64,000 nucleotides of DNA from Streptomyces sp. CB02923 (GCF_001905005.1 NZ_LWKZ01000006.1:21147-85146), one strand, 5' to 3'; shown: positions 26,880-36,371, counted from the stretch's first letter. A program made the numbers and translations. The notes: a model not told the origin generated them from the sequence alone.

Positions 26880-27170
26880 GCGCAAGTGTCTGCGCCGCCG
26901 ACGGTGGCGTAGATGGGATCAGAACCGGGCCGGAAGCCGAAGTGGTGGCGTGATGGCGTCGCGGCCTGCGCCTTCGTGGTCGATCAATACTGTGACCTGC
27001 GGATAATCCGTCCATAGTCGCCAGCATCTGCCGTCCGCAGGTGCCCTCCAAGCGCTCCGAGCATGGGGCACCAGGGTGTCCACACGCCGTGCTGTCAGTG
27101 GCGCGCTCTAAGGTGCCTGCAACGCATGCGGACGCGGAAGGCGTCCTGAGCAGCTGGGGCGGGAAGGTGC
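26880..27170. other. Intergenic stretch, no gene seen
   Basis: These 291 bases contain no convincing reading frame, RNA fold or clear promoter. Base composition is lower in GC than the core genes around it and resembles the following membrane-protein gene, so both may have been acquired together. Confidence 0.4.
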
Positions 27171-27641
27171 GTGGCTACGGTGCTGACTCCGATTCTGGGT
27201 GGCATTGCGGTGGTGATCGCTGCGGCAGCGGGGCCACTGGTGACAGGCATGATCCAGAACCGTCGAGATGCTCGGCTGACCGCTGATCTTGAAAGGAACC
27301 GGGTGCTTCTCAGTGAGCTCAAAGCTGACGAACCGAGCGCCTGGGAGCATGAGATCGCGCAGCTTCAGGTTCTTGTGAGGCGTCAGGTGGCTGCGGTGAC
27401 TGCTCGTCAGACCAGGTATGTCGAGCATCGGAGGAATTGGGCCAGCCTCGGCGCTGTGGTCCTGGTCGTAGTCCTCGCTTTTCCGCTGTTGTGGCTGCTG
27501 GCGCTTCCAGAGGCTTGGTGGTCTTGGACCCTGTTCGTGGCTCTCCTGCTCCTGTCGCTGATCATGTGCTGTATCGGCTTCTATCAGACGTTCAACCCGG
27601 ATGAACCTCCAGCGCCGGAGGGGAATGGACCTGGCAGCTAG
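27171..27641 (+). CDS. Membrane protein of unknown function, probably acquired
   Basis: A 156-residue protein with one hydrophobic segment at residues 5-25, a charged helical segment with E-H-E-I-A-Q-L-Q-V-L-V-R-R-Q, and two adjacent transmembrane helices at about 92-110 and 117-138, then a Pro-rich end. GTG 27171 follows GGGAAGG. Codon use is less GC-biased at third positions than its neighbours, which points to horizontal transfer. No family is recognised. Confidence 0.65.
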   Translation: MATVLTPILGGIAVVIAAAAGPLVTGMIQNRRDARLTADLERNRVLLSELKADEPSAWEHEIAQLQVLVRRQVAAVTARQTRYVEHRRNWASLGAVVLVVVLAFPLLWLLALPEAWWSWTLFVALLLLSLIMCCIGFYQTFNPDEPPAPEGNGPGS

Positions 27642-27745
27642 TGCCCAGACGGATGCAGGGGTTTCTGGAGGTGGAGTGAGAGGCTACAACTGGCGGCCTG
27701 GACACAGGCCCGAGGAGATCGGCAAGCCTCTGGCCTGCGAGAACC

Positions 27746-28690
27746 TCAGAAGCCGAAGTCCTGTGTCCACCACGGTCCGCCCGCGCCGAAGTGCGCCCCG
27801 ACGCCCAGGGTCCGGTATTCGCAGTTGAGTATGTTGGCGCGGTGCCCGGTGCTGTGCATCCAGGTGTCCATCACCGCGCGGGCGTCGGCCTGGCCGCGCG
27901 CTATGTTCTCGCCGCCCAGGTTGTCTATGCCCGCCTTCTTGGCCCGGTCCCAGGGGCTGCGGCCGTCCGGGTCGGTGTGGTCGAAGAAGCCGCGGCGCGC
28001 CATGTCGGCGCTGAAATCACCGGCCAGGCCGCCCAGTTCGCGGTCGGCCCGCACCGGTGAGCAGCCGGCCTTCGAGCGTTCCTTATTGACCAGGGCCAGC
28101 ACCTGCGACTCGGCGTCCGAGGGCGGAGTGCCCGGCGTGGCGGCCGAGGCGGTCGGCGTGCTCTTCGGGGGTGTGGGCGCGGGGGCCGTACGGTCCGGCC
28201 GCTCCGTGCGGTCCCGGCCGGGGGCGGCGGTGTCCGCCGCGGGCGTGGACGGCTGCCGGGGGACCGGGGTGGCCGAAGGGGCCGCGGACGACGTGGGGCG
28301 GGCCCGGTCCGGGAGGCCGGGGCGGGACTCGCCGCGGCTGGCCTGGCCGGTGCCGCGGTCCGTGGGCGTCACGGACACCGCGTCGGGCGTCTGCGTGTGC
28401 GGCAGCGATCCGGCGCGTACCCGTTCGCCGGAGCCACCGCTGCCGCCCCACTCGTACTGGCTGCCGCCGGGCAGCAGACCCGAGGCGACGGCGACCGCGC
28501 CCATCGCCACAGCGGCCGACGCGCCGAGCAGCCCGGTGCGGACCGGAGCGGTACGGCGGTCGTGCGCGGGGCGGGGGCCGCGGTGGCGGCCGGAGTGCGC
28601 GGCGGCCGGGCTTCCGGCCTGGACCGGGGCTCCGGCGGGGATTCCGGCGGCGTCGGGTGATACGGGAGCGGAGCGTCGATGGCGGCCCAT
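27746..28690 (-). CDS. Secreted CAP (SCP/PR1) domain protein
   Basis: A 314-residue exported protein. After an Arg-rich N-terminus there is a membrane anchor or signal segment (about residues 54-74), then a long Pro/Thr/Ser-rich linker, and a C-terminal CAP domain (last 120 residues). The domain shows V-N-x-E-R-S-K-A-G-C, G-F-F-D-H-T-D-P-D-G, G-E-N-I-A, W-x-x-S-T-G-H-R-A-N-I-L-N and G-V-G-A-H-F-G. These bacterial CAP proteins act outside the cell; their activity is unknown. ATG 28690 after GGAAGG is preferred over the longer frame to 28723. Confidence 0.88.
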   Translation of the reverse strand: MGRHRRSAPVSPDAAGIPAGAPVQAGSPAAAHSGRHRGPRPAHDRRTAPVRTGLLGASAAVAMGAVAVASGLLPGGSQYEWGGSGGSGERVRAGSLPHTQTPDAVSVTPTDRGTGQASRGESRPGLPDRARPTSSAAPSATPVPRQPSTPAADTAAPGRDRTERPDRTAPAPTPPKSTPTASAATPGTPPSDAESQVLALVNKERSKAGCSPVRADRELGGLAGDFSADMARRGFFDHTDPDGRSPWDRAKKAGIDNLGGENIARGQADARAVMDTWMHSTGHRANILNCEYRTLGVGAHFGAGGPWWTQDFGF

Positions 28691-28825
28691 CCACTGCCTT
28701 CCTTCTGTCCACACGAGCGTCAACGTGCCTCACTCGTAAGGGTGAGTCTCGTTGCCGGGCGACTGTACGCCATGACGTGTGGGGCCGATGTGCCCGACGG
28801 GCAATTGGCCGGTTAGCGTGCAGAC

Positions 28826-29107
28826 ATGAACGAAGATGTCCGCCTGACCGCCTGGGTGCGGGGCCGGGTCCAAGGTGTCGGCTTCCGGTGGTTCACCCGG
28901 GCCAACGCCCTGCGGATCGGCGGCCTGGCCGGTTTCGCCCTCAACCTCGAAGACGGACGCGTCCAGGTCGTCGCCGAGGGCCCCCGGGAGCGGTGCGAGG
29001 AACTCCTGGAATGGCTGCGTACCGGCGACACACCCGGACGGGTCGAAGGGGTCGGTGAGATCTGGGACACTCCGCGTGGCGGTTACGACGGGTTTGCGAT
29101 CCGCTGA
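28826..29107 (+). CDS. acyP: Acylphosphatase
   Basis: A 93-residue acylphosphatase that hydrolyses acyl phosphates such as acetyl or carbamoyl phosphate. The signature G-R-V-Q-G-V-G-F-R ends with catalytic Arg21, and Asn40 lies in A-L-N-L-E-D-G. ATG 28826 has no Shine-Dalgarno; TAGCGT at 28814-28819 lies 6 nt upstream, so translation is probably leaderless. Located shortly before smc. Confidence 0.94.
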   Translation: MNEDVRLTAWVRGRVQGVGFRWFTRANALRIGGLAGFALNLEDGRVQVVAEGPRERCEELLEWLRTGDTPGRVEGVGEIWDTPRGGYDGFAIR

Positions 29108-29488
29108 CCCGGTGCGGTGCGGGGGATCCGGGAACCGGCCGCGGGGCCGGTTTCGCGTGTCCCCGTCAGATGCACACTGCAGTCATGACCTGGTGGTTGC
29201 CAACTCGGCCGACCCGTGGAAGGCTGCCGCTGTAAGGATGATCTCCACGCCCCCGAGGCGCTTTTCTGGGGAGCCGGTCCCGCGTCGCCGCGGCCATGGG
29301 CTCCCGGGCGCCCAAGGATACGGGGCGTGATCGTGTTGACCCTCAAACCTTTTGGTGAGACTCTGGAAGCCCCGCGCACCTTAGCTGTTTGGCATTGAGC
29401 TCGCAGGATAATGACAAGCACCGCGGGTGCGAATCCCTCACGACCCACACCGCTTCGGTCGGTCACTCAGTGTGGAGGACCATCCATC
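29108..29488. promoter_or_regulatory. Long leader/intergenic region before the coiled-coil gene
   Basis: A 381-bp spacer without a convincing gene. It holds a TTGACC at 29336 and an A/T-rich GGATAAT at 29406-29412, either of which could belong to a promoter for the small gene at 29489; no -35/-10 pair has ideal spacing. Composition is less GC-rich than the genes on both sides. A regulatory leader is possible but not shown. Confidence 0.4.
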
Positions 29489-29695
29489 ATGGCAAAGGCG
29501 CTTCTCGGTTACGTCGGCGGCTCCGACCCCCGAGTCCTCTCCGAGATGCGACGGCTTCAGCAGCGCGTCCAGGACCTCGAATCCGAGCTCATTCGGATGC
29601 AGGCCGAAAACGACATGCTGTCCGCTGCCGCACGTCACGACGACTCGATGCTCGACGGCATCGACGTACCCCAGGCGGAGCCCGCGCTCACCTGA
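29489..29695 (+). CDS. Small coiled-coil protein upstream of smc
   Basis: A 68-residue protein, M-A-K-A-L-L-G-Y-V-G-G-S-D-P-R-V-L-S-E-M start, then a heptad pattern (L-Q-Q-R-V-Q-D-L-E-S-E-L-I-R-M-Q-A-E-N) and an acidic tail. Conserved next to smc in Streptomyces as I recall; function unknown. ATG 29489 follows TGGAGGA, a strong ribosome site. It ends before a TTCG-loop terminator. Confidence 0.8.
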   Translation: MAKALLGYVGGSDPRVLSEMRRLQQRVQDLESELIRMQAENDMLSAAARHDDSMLDGIDVPQAEPALT

Positions 29696-29759
29696 CCCCA
29701 TCCCCCGGGGCCAACGGGCTGGAACCCAGCCGCTTGAGGCACCGCTAAGCAAGATCTTC

Positions 29760-29781
29760 AAGGGACGCTTCGGCGTCCCTT
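29760..29781 (+). terminator. Intrinsic terminator with TTCG tetraloop
   Basis: AAGGGACGC pairs with GCGTCCCTT around a TTCG tetraloop (29769-29772), followed by TCGTCGTTTTCC. It ends the transcript of the small coiled-coil gene and insulates smc. Confidence 0.85.
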
Positions 29782-29989
29782 CGTCGTTTTCCGTTCGCTC
29801 AGTCTTTCGCTCCCGGGGCTCCCTCACCGTCTGATGTGCCCTGCACCTTCAGCGGCGAAACCGAAATCGAATATGCGCGAGGCGAGCGGACCTTCCGGGC
29901 GGTCACCGGCACACGCTCCGGCGGTCCTCGCCCCGGCCGGGAGTGCCGGGGCGGTCCCCGGCGGGGGCCGGGCGGTAGAGTCCAACGGC

Positions 29990-32900
29990 GTGCATCTCAA
30001 GAGCCTGACACTGCGAGGATTCAAATCCTTCGCCTCCGCCACGACACTGCGTTTTGAACCCGGCATCACCTGTGTCGTGGGCCCCAACGGGTCGGGCAAG
30101 TCCAATGTCGTCGACGCCCTCTCCTGGGTCATGGGCGAGCAGGGCGCGAAGTCGCTGCGCGGCGGCAAGATGGAAGACGTGATCTTCGCCGGGACGACCG
30201 GCCGGCCACCGCTGGGCCGCGCCGAGGTCTCGCTGACCGTCGACAACTCCGACGGCGCGCTGCCCATCGAATACGCCGAGGTCACCATCACGCGGACGAT
30301 GTTCCGCAACGGCGGCAGCGAGTACCAGCTCAACGGCGACACCTGCCGCCTCCTGGACATCCAGGAACTGCTGTCGGACTCCGGCATCGGCCGCGAGATG
30401 CACGTCATCGTCGGGCAGGGGCAGCTCGACTCCGTCCTGCACGCCGACCCGATGGGCCGCCGCGCCTTCATCGAGGAGGCGGCCGGCGTCCTCAAGCACC
30501 GCAAGCGCAAGGAGAAGGCGCTGCGCAAGCTGGAGGCGATGAAGGCGAACCTGGCCCGTGTCCAGGACCTCACCGACGAACTGCGGCGCCAGCTCAAGCC
30601 GCTGGGCCGGCAGGCCGCCGTGGCCCGCCGGGCCGCCGTCATCCAGGCCGACCTGCGCGACACCCGGCTGCGGCTGCTCGCCGACGACCTCGTGACGCTG
30701 CGCGAGGCGCTACGCGCGGAGATCGCCGACGAAGCGGCGCTCAAGCAGCGCAAGGAGACCGCCGAGCAGCGGCTCAAGGAGGCGGCGCGGCGCGAGGCCG
30801 TCCTGGAGGAGGAGGTACGGACGCTGACACCGCGGCTCCAGCGGGCCCAGCAGACGTACTACGAGCTGTCGCAGCTCGCCGAGCGGGTGCGTGGCACGGT
30901 CTCGCTGGCCGACGCGCGCGTCAAGAGCGCCACGGCCGCCCCGCCGGAGGAGCGGCGCGGCCGCGACCCGGAGGAACTGGAGCGGGAGGCGGCCCGGGTC
31001 CGCGAGCAGGAGGCCGAGCTGGAGGCCGCGCTGGAGGCGGCGAGCCGGGCACTGGAGGACACCGCCGAACACCGGGCCGGACTCGAACGGCAGTTGGCGG
31101 ACGAGGAGCGGCGGCTGCGGGACGCGGCGCGCGCCATGGCGGACCGGCGGGAGGGGCTGGCCCGGCTGCACGGGCAGGTCACCGCCGCGCGCGGCCGGGC
31201 GGCGTCGGCACAGGCCGAGATCGGGCGCCTGGCGGCGTCCAGGGACGAGGCGCGGCAGCGCGCGGCGGACGCCCAGGAGCAGTACGAAACCCTCAAGGCC
31301 GAGGTCGACGGGCTGGACGCGGACGACGCGGACCTGTCGCGGCAGCACGAGGCCGCGAAGCAGGACCTGGCCGACGCCGAGGCCGCACTGAGCGCCGCGC
31401 GCGACGCGCTGACGGCCGCGGAGCGGCAGCGCGCGGCGGTCTCCGCCCGGCACGAGGCACTCGCCCTCGGACTGCGCCGCAAGGACGGCACCGGCGCGCT
31501 GCTCGGCGCGGCCGACCGGCTGACCGGCCTCCTCGGCCCGGCAGCCGAGCTGCTGACCGTCGCCCCTGGGTACGAGGTGCCGGTGGCGGCGGCGCTCGGC
31601 GCGGCGGCGGACGCCGTGGCGGTGGCCGACCCGGCCACGGCAGCCGAAGCGATTCGCCTCCTGCGCAAGGAGGACGCGGGACGTGCGGCGATGGTGCTGG
31701 GGGCGGGTCCGGGAGCGGAGACGCATGGGGATATGGACTCCGGCGGCGTACCGTTCGCGGCCGAACTGGTCCAGGGGCCCGATGCGTTGATGCGCTCCGT
31801 GCGGTGGCTGCTGCGCGGCGTCGTGGTCGTCGGCTCACTGGAGGACGCCGGGGACCTGGTGGCGGCCCGGCCGGAGCTGACGGCCGTGACCGCCGACGGC
31901 GACGTCCTCGGTTCGCACTTCGCGCAGGGCGGTTCGGCCGGCGCGCCCAGCCTGCTGGAGGTGCAGGCGTCCGTCGACGAGGCCGCGGCCGAGGCCGCCG
32001 AACTGGGCGACCGCTGCGTGGAGCTGACCGACGCCCAGGAAGCGGCGCGGCGACGGCGGGACGAGTGCGCGCAGTCGGCCGAGGAGGCGGGGGAGCGGCG
32101 CCGGGCCGCCGACCACGAGAAGTCCCGGGTCGCGGGTGACCTGGGCCGCCTCGGCGGTCAGGCCCGCGGCGCCGCCGACGAGGCGGAGCGCTCGGCCGCC
32201 GCCGCCGCGAAGGCCGAGGAAGCGCTCGAACGGGCGGCCGAGGAGGCCGAGGAGCTGGCCGCGCGGCTGGCGGTGGCCGAGGAGGAACCGGGCGACGAGG
32301 AGCCCGACACCTCCGTACGCGACCGGCTGGCCGCGGACGGTGCCAACGCGCGGCAGACGGAGATGGAGGCCCGCCTCCAGGCCCGTACGCACGAGGAGCG
32401 GGTCAAGGGGCTCGCCGGCCGGGCCGACGGTCTGGACCGCGCGGCGCGGGCCGAACGCGACGCGCGGGCCCGCGCGGAGCAGCGGCGCGCACGGGCCCGG
32501 CACGAGGCGGCGGTGGCGTCCGCGGTGGCCTCCGGGGCGCGGCAGCTGCTGGCCCACGTCGAGGTCTCGGTCGTACGGGCCGAGGAGGAGCGGCTCGCCG
32601 CCGAGCTGGCCAAACAGGAGCGCGAGCAGGCGCTGGTGGCCGAGCGCAACGCGAGCCGGGAGCTGAAGGGCGAGCTGGACAAGCTCACGGACTCGGTGCA
32701 CCGCGGCGAGGTGCTGGGTGCGGAGAAGCGGATGCGCATCGAGCAGCTGGAGACCAAGGCGCTGGAGGAGCTGGGCGTCGAGCCCGCCGCGCTGGCGGCC
32801 GAGTACGGTCCCGACCAGCCCGTACCGCCGTCCCCCGCGGCGCAGGGCGAGGAGCTGCCGGAGGACCCGGAGCATCCGCGCAACCGGCCGGTGGCCTACG

Positions 32901-33547
32901 TACGGGCCGAGCAGGAGAAGCGGCTCAAGGCCGCCGAGCGGGCGTATCAGCAGCTCGGGAAGGTGAACCCGCTGGCGCTGGAGGAGTTCGCGGCGCTGGA
33001 GGAGCGTCACCAGTTCCTCAGCGAGCAGCTTGAAGACTTGAAGAAGACCCGGTCCGACCTGCTTCAGGTGGTCAAGGAGGTCGACGAGCGCGTGGAGCAG
33101 GTCTTCACCGAGGCGTTCCAGGACACCGCGCGGGAGTTCGAGGGCGTCTTCGCCCGGCTGTTTCCGGGCGGTGAGGGGCGGCTGGTGCTGACCGATCCGG
33201 ACAACATGCTCACCACCGGCCTGGACGTGGAGGCCCGCCCGCCGGGCAAGAAGGTCAAGCGGCTGTCGCTGCTGTCCGGCGGCGAGCGTTCGCTGACCGC
33301 GGTGGCGCTGCTGGTCTCGATCTTCAAGGCGCGTCCCAGCCCGTTCTACGTGATGGACGAGGTCGAGGCGGCGCTGGACGACACCAACCTGCAGCGGCTG
33401 ATCGGGATCATGGAGGAACTCCAGGAGAGTTCCCAGCTGATCGTGATCACGCACCAGAAGCGGACGATGGAGGTCGCCGACGCGCTGTACGGGGTGTCGA
33501 TGCAGGGCGACGGCGTCTCGAAGGTGATCAGTCAGCGGCTGCGCTGA
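29990..33547 (+). CDS. smc: Chromosome segregation ATPase SMC
   Basis: A 1185-residue SMC protein, the core of condensin that organises and segregates chromosomes. The N-terminal head has Walker A G-P-N-G-S-G-K-S (31-38). Long Glu/Arg/Ala coiled coils flank a hinge around residues 520-650. The C-terminal head has the L-S-G-G-E-R-S-L signature (about 1095) and Walker B V-M-D-E-V-E-A-A-L-D-D. GTG 29990 gives the proper start (M-H-L-K-S-L-T-L-R-G-F-K-S-F); the frame is open to 29834. There is no Shine-Dalgarno, and TAGAGT at 29976-29981 is 8 nt upstream, so the mRNA may be leaderless. Confidence 0.97.
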   Translation: MHLKSLTLRGFKSFASATTLRFEPGITCVVGPNGSGKSNVVDALSWVMGEQGAKSLRGGKMEDVIFAGTTGRPPLGRAEVSLTVDNSDGALPIEYAEVTITRTMFRNGGSEYQLNGDTCRLLDIQELLSDSGIGREMHVIVGQGQLDSVLHADPMGRRAFIEEAAGVLKHRKRKEKALRKLEAMKANLARVQDLTDELRRQLKPLGRQAAVARRAAVIQADLRDTRLRLLADDLVTLREALRAEIADEAALKQRKETAEQRLKEAARREAVLEEEVRTLTPRLQRAQQTYYELSQLAERVRGTVSLADARVKSATAAPPEERRGRDPEELEREAARVREQEAELEAALEAASRALEDTAEHRAGLERQLADEERRLRDAARAMADRREGLARLHGQVTAARGRAASAQAEIGRLAASRDEARQRAADAQEQYETLKAEVDGLDADDADLSRQHEAAKQDLADAEAALSAARDALTAAERQRAAVSARHEALALGLRRKDGTGALLGAADRLTGLLGPAAELLTVAPGYEVPVAAALGAAADAVAVADPATAAEAIRLLRKEDAGRAAMVLGAGPGAETHGDMDSGGVPFAAELVQGPDALMRSVRWLLRGVVVVGSLEDAGDLVAARPELTAVTADGDVLGSHFAQGGSAGAPSLLEVQASVDEAAAEAAELGDRCVELTDAQEAARRRRDECAQSAEEAGERRRAADHEKSRVAGDLGRLGGQARGAADEAERSAAAAAKAEEALERAAEEAEELAARLAVAEEEPGDEEPDTSVRDRLAADGANARQTEMEARLQARTHEERVKGLAGRADGLDRAARAERDARARAEQRRARARHEAAVASAVASGARQLLAHVEVSVVRAEEERLAAELAKQEREQALVAERNASRELKGELDKLTDSVHRGEVLGAEKRMRIEQLETKALEELGVEPAALAAEYGPDQPVPPSPAAQGEELPEDPEHPRNRPVAYVRAEQEKRLKAAERAYQQLGKVNPLALEEFAALEERHQFLSEQLEDLKKTRSDLLQVVKEVDERVEQVFTEAFQDTAREFEGVFARLFPGGEGRLVLTDPDNMLTTGLDVEARPPGKKVKRLSLLSGGERSLTAVALLVSIFKARPSPFYVMDEVEAALDDTNLQRLIGIMEELQESSQLIVITHQKRTMEVADALYGVSMQGDGVSKVISQRLR

Positions 33548-33676
33548 CCGCTGCCCGGCAGCCGGTCCGGCGCGCGGGGAACCGGTGTGACCTACACGAT
33601 TACTACGGCCCGCTACGGTTCATAACTTGAACGCAATGACCGCGAAGCCGGGCCGAAACAAATTCATCACGACCTA

Positions 33677-33730
33677 TTGACTTCGAAACTTGAAGGCATA
33701 GGGTCTGCAACGTTGCTTTTACCTTCAAGT
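33677..33730 (+). promoter_or_regulatory. glcP promoter with flanking 9-bp inverted repeat
   Basis: TTGACT (33677-33682), 16-bp spacer, TAGGGT (33699-33704) form a strong vegetative promoter. ACTTGAAGG (33688-33696), inside the spacer, and CCTTCAAGT (33722-33730), downstream of the predicted start, form a perfect 9-bp inverted repeat. A further ACTTGAA lies at 33624. The arrangement fits repressor or activator binding across the start of transcription. Confidence 0.75.
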
Positions 33731-33810
33731 GGTGGGTACCCCCAACCTATGCGCCACTGGAAGGGCCAGCCCCCTACGCCCGGCAGCGCAGCCGGGCACT
33801 GGAGTACACG

Positions 33811-35229
33811 TTGACCAGCACCGCGCAGCCGACGACTTCGGAAGGCCGCAAGGCCCAGCCGGATCACCTCGGCCACGTCATCTTCATCACCGCGGCTGCC
33901 GCGATGGGCGGCTTCCTCTTCGGCTACGACAGCTCCGTGATCAACGGCGCCGTCGAGGCGATCCGCGGCCGCTACGAGGTGGGCTCCGCGGGGCTCGCCC
34001 AGGTGATCGCCATCGCGCTGATCGGCTGTGCCATCGGAGCCGCCACGGCCGGCCGGATCGCCGACCGCATCGGCCGCATCCGCGTGATGCAGATCGCCGC
34101 GGCGCTGTTCACGATCAGCGCGGTCGGCTCGGCGCTGCCGTTCGCCCTGTGGGACCTGGCCATGTGGCGCGTCCTGGGCGGCATCGCGATCGGTATGGCC
34201 TCGGTCATCGGCCCGGCCTACATCGCCGAGGTCGCGCCGCCCGCGTACCGGGGGCGGCTGGGCTCCTTCCAGCAGGCCGCCATCGTCATCGGCATCGCGA
34301 TCTCGCAGCTGGTGAACTGGGGCATCCTCAACCTCGCCGGCGGCGACCAGCGCGGCAAGGTGGCGGGCCTGGAGGCCTGGCAGTGGATGCTCGGCGTGAT
34401 GGTCGTCCCGGCCGTGCTCTACGGTCTGCTCTCCTTCGCGATCCCCGAGTCGCCCCGCTTCCTGATCTCCGTCGGCAAGACCGACAAGGCCAAGGAGGTG
34501 CTGGCCGAGGTCGAGGGCCAGGGCATCGACCTGGACACCCGCGTCTCGGAGATCAAGGAGGCGATGCGCCGGGAGCACAAGTCCAGCTTCAAGGACCTGC
34601 TGGGCGGCAGGTTCGGCTTCCTGCCGATCGTGTGGGTGGGCATCGGCCTGTCGGTCTTCCAGCAGCTCGTCGGCATCAACGTGGCGTTCTACTACTCCTC
34701 GACGCTGTGGCAGTCCGTCGGCATCGACCCGAGCAGCTCGTTCTTCTACAGCTTCACCACGTCGATCATCAACATCATCGGCACCGTGATCGCGATGGTC
34801 TTCGTGGACCGGATCGGCCGCCGTCCGCTGGCGCTGATCGGCTCCGCCGGTATGGCCGTCGCCCTCGCGCTGGAGGCGTGGGCCTTCTCCGCCAAGAGCG
34901 CGTCCGGCACGCTGCCGACCGCCGAGGGCACCGTCGCCCTGATCGCGGCCCACGGCTTCGTGCTCTTCTTCGCCCTGTCCTGGGGCGTCGTGGTCTGGGT
35001 CTTCCTCGGTGAGATGTTCCCGAACAAGATCCGCGCCGCCGCGCTCGGTGTGGCGGCCTGTGCGCAATGGATCGCCAACTGGGCCATCACGGCCAGCTTC
35101 CCGAGCCTTTCCGACTGGAATCTTTCGGGTACGTACGTGATCTACATGATCTTCGCTCTGCTCTCGATCCCCTTCGTGCTGAAATTCGTGAAGGAGACCA
35201 AGGGCAAGGCGTTGGAGGAGATGGGCTAA
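33811..35229 (+). CDS. glcP: Glucose permease (MFS sugar transporter)
   Basis: A 472-residue sugar-porter-family transporter with 12 predicted membrane helices. Signatures: G-G-F-L-F-G-Y-D-S-S-V-I-N-G-A, R-I-A-D-R-I-G-R-I-R, P-E-S-P-R-F-L, Q-Q-L-V-G-I-N (sugar-binding helix 7), D-R-I-G-R-R-P-L, and G-E-M-F-P-N-K-I-R-A-A-A. Position between smc and ftsY matches glcP1 of Streptomyces, the main glucose/H+ symporter and a player in carbon catabolite control. TTG 33811 start. A 17-bp-stem terminator follows. Confidence 0.92.
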   Translation: MTSTAQPTTSEGRKAQPDHLGHVIFITAAAAMGGFLFGYDSSVINGAVEAIRGRYEVGSAGLAQVIAIALIGCAIGAATAGRIADRIGRIRVMQIAAALFTISAVGSALPFALWDLAMWRVLGGIAIGMASVIGPAYIAEVAPPAYRGRLGSFQQAAIVIGIAISQLVNWGILNLAGGDQRGKVAGLEAWQWMLGVMVVPAVLYGLLSFAIPESPRFLISVGKTDKAKEVLAEVEGQGIDLDTRVSEIKEAMRREHKSSFKDLLGGRFGFLPIVWVGIGLSVFQQLVGINVAFYYSSTLWQSVGIDPSSSFFYSFTTSIINIIGTVIAMVFVDRIGRRPLALIGSAGMAVALALEAWAFSAKSASGTLPTAEGTVALIAAHGFVLFFALSWGVVVWVFLGEMFPNKIRAAALGVAACAQWIANWAITASFPSLSDWNLSGTYVIYMIFALLSIPFVLKFVKETKGKALEEMG

Positions 35230-35264
35230 CACCCCCCCGCCAGCCCCTCTCCTCAGTTGTGGGC

Positions 35265-35299
35265 AGCTGCCCCGGTCCGTCCGACGGACCGGGGCAGCT
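35265..35299. terminator. Very strong hairpin after glcP
   Basis: Perfect 17-bp arms, 35265-35281 and 35283-35299, followed by CCTTTATTG. Its position between glcP and the convergent LLM gene lets it end transcription from either side. Confidence 0.85.
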
Positions 35300-35381
35300 C
35301 CTTTATTGCGCGCCGGGTCTTCGGGGCACTTCTTTTCCTCGCGAATGGTTTTCCGTTGAAGCAAAGGGGCGGGCCGGTGCC

Positions 35382-36371
35382 TCAGGTCTCCTTCAGGTAC
35401 GGAACGACCTGCTCCGCGAACAGCTGTACGGAACGCCAGCCTTCGTCCACCGGCATCCCGCCGCACAGCGGATGCAGGATCAGCGACCCCGCCGCCCCCG
35501 CCTCACCCGCCAGCCGCACACACTCCGCGGGCGTCACGATCCGGTAGACCCCCTCCCGGCGCAGCGCCCCGGTGTCCTCGGCCGTGGACCGTACGGCCGA
35601 CTCCGTCCCGGCGGTCTGCCACGCCGCGTACGTACGCGCCTCGTACAGCAGATGCCCGCCGAACTCAGCCCAGGCCCGGTCCGGATCCTCGGACACGTGC
35701 AGCAGACAGGTACGGGCGGAGGGCTGCATGACCCAGCCCTCGGTCCCGTACTCGGCGCGCCGCGCGTGGTAGTACGCCTCCAGCGCGGGCAGGTGCGCGC
35801 TGGGGAACAGGGGCAGCCCCAGCCGAGCGGCCCGGCGCGCGGCGGCCCGGGAGCTCCCGCCGACCAGCAGGAGCGGGTGGGGCTGCGTGTACGGGCGCGG
35901 GGTGACCCGTACCGTACGGCCCCGGTAGCGGAACGGCTCACCCTTCCAGGCGGCGAGCAGCGTCTCCAGCACCTCGTCCTGGAGCTTGCCGCGCCAGTGC
36001 CAGTCCCGGCCGTGCGCCGCGTACTCCTCCGGCCGGTAGCCGATGCCCGCCACGGTGACCAGCCGGCCGCCGCCCAGCAGATCCAGCACCGCGATCTCCT
36101 CGGCCAGCCGCAGCGGGTCGTGCAGCGGTGTGATCAGCGCGGAGACGGTGACGGTGATCCGCCGGGTGGCGCCCAGGACGGCGCCGGCGAAGGCCAGCGG
36201 CGCGGGCATCCAGCCGTTGTCCGTGGCGTGGTGTTCTTCGGTCTGGACCGTGGTCAGGCCCCGGTCGTCGGCGTAGGCGGCCATCTCGACGGCCGCCCGG
36301 TAGCGCGCGCTGAGTGCGGCGGGGGCGGGGGAGGGGGCGGCGAGGTTGAAGCGCAGGACCGTTACGGGCAT
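35382..36371 (-). CDS. LLM-class F420/FMN-dependent oxidoreductase
   Basis: A 329-residue luciferase-like monooxygenase (LLM) TIM-barrel protein. It shows V-L-R-F-N-L start, Q-T-E-E-H-H-A-T-D-N-G-W, the D-P-L-R-L-A-E-E-I-A-V-L-D-L-L-G-G-G-R family motif, G-I-G-Y-R-P-E-E-Y and H-P-L-L-L-V-G-G-S-S. The cofactor (FMN or F420) and substrate are open; F420 is possible because cofC is present in this window. ATG 36371 has GGGGAC upstream. It lies 92 bp downstream of the NCS1 permease gene on the same strand, so uptake and oxidation of one compound may be linked. Confidence 0.87.
   Translation of the reverse strand: MPVTVLRFNLAAPSPAPAALSARYRAAVEMAAYADDRGLTTVQTEEHHATDNGWMPAPLAFAGAVLGATRRITVTVSALITPLHDPLRLAEEIAVLDLLGGGRLVTVAGIGYRPEEYAAHGRDWHWRGKLQDEVLETLLAAWKGEPFRYRGRTVRVTPRPYTQPHPLLLVGGSSRAAARRAARLGLPLFPSAHLPALEAYYHARRAEYGTEGWVMQPSARTCLLHVSEDPDRAWAEFGGHLLYEARTYAAWQTAGTESAVRSTAEDTGALRREGVYRIVTPAECVRLAGEAGAAGSLILHPLCGGMPVDEGWRSVQLFAEQVVPYLKET

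Noticed and set aside
28521..28620. Plus-strand Arg/Pro-rich frames opposite the CAP-domain gene
   Set aside because: They are antisense shadows of the Pro/Thr linker of the CAP protein with no supporting signals.
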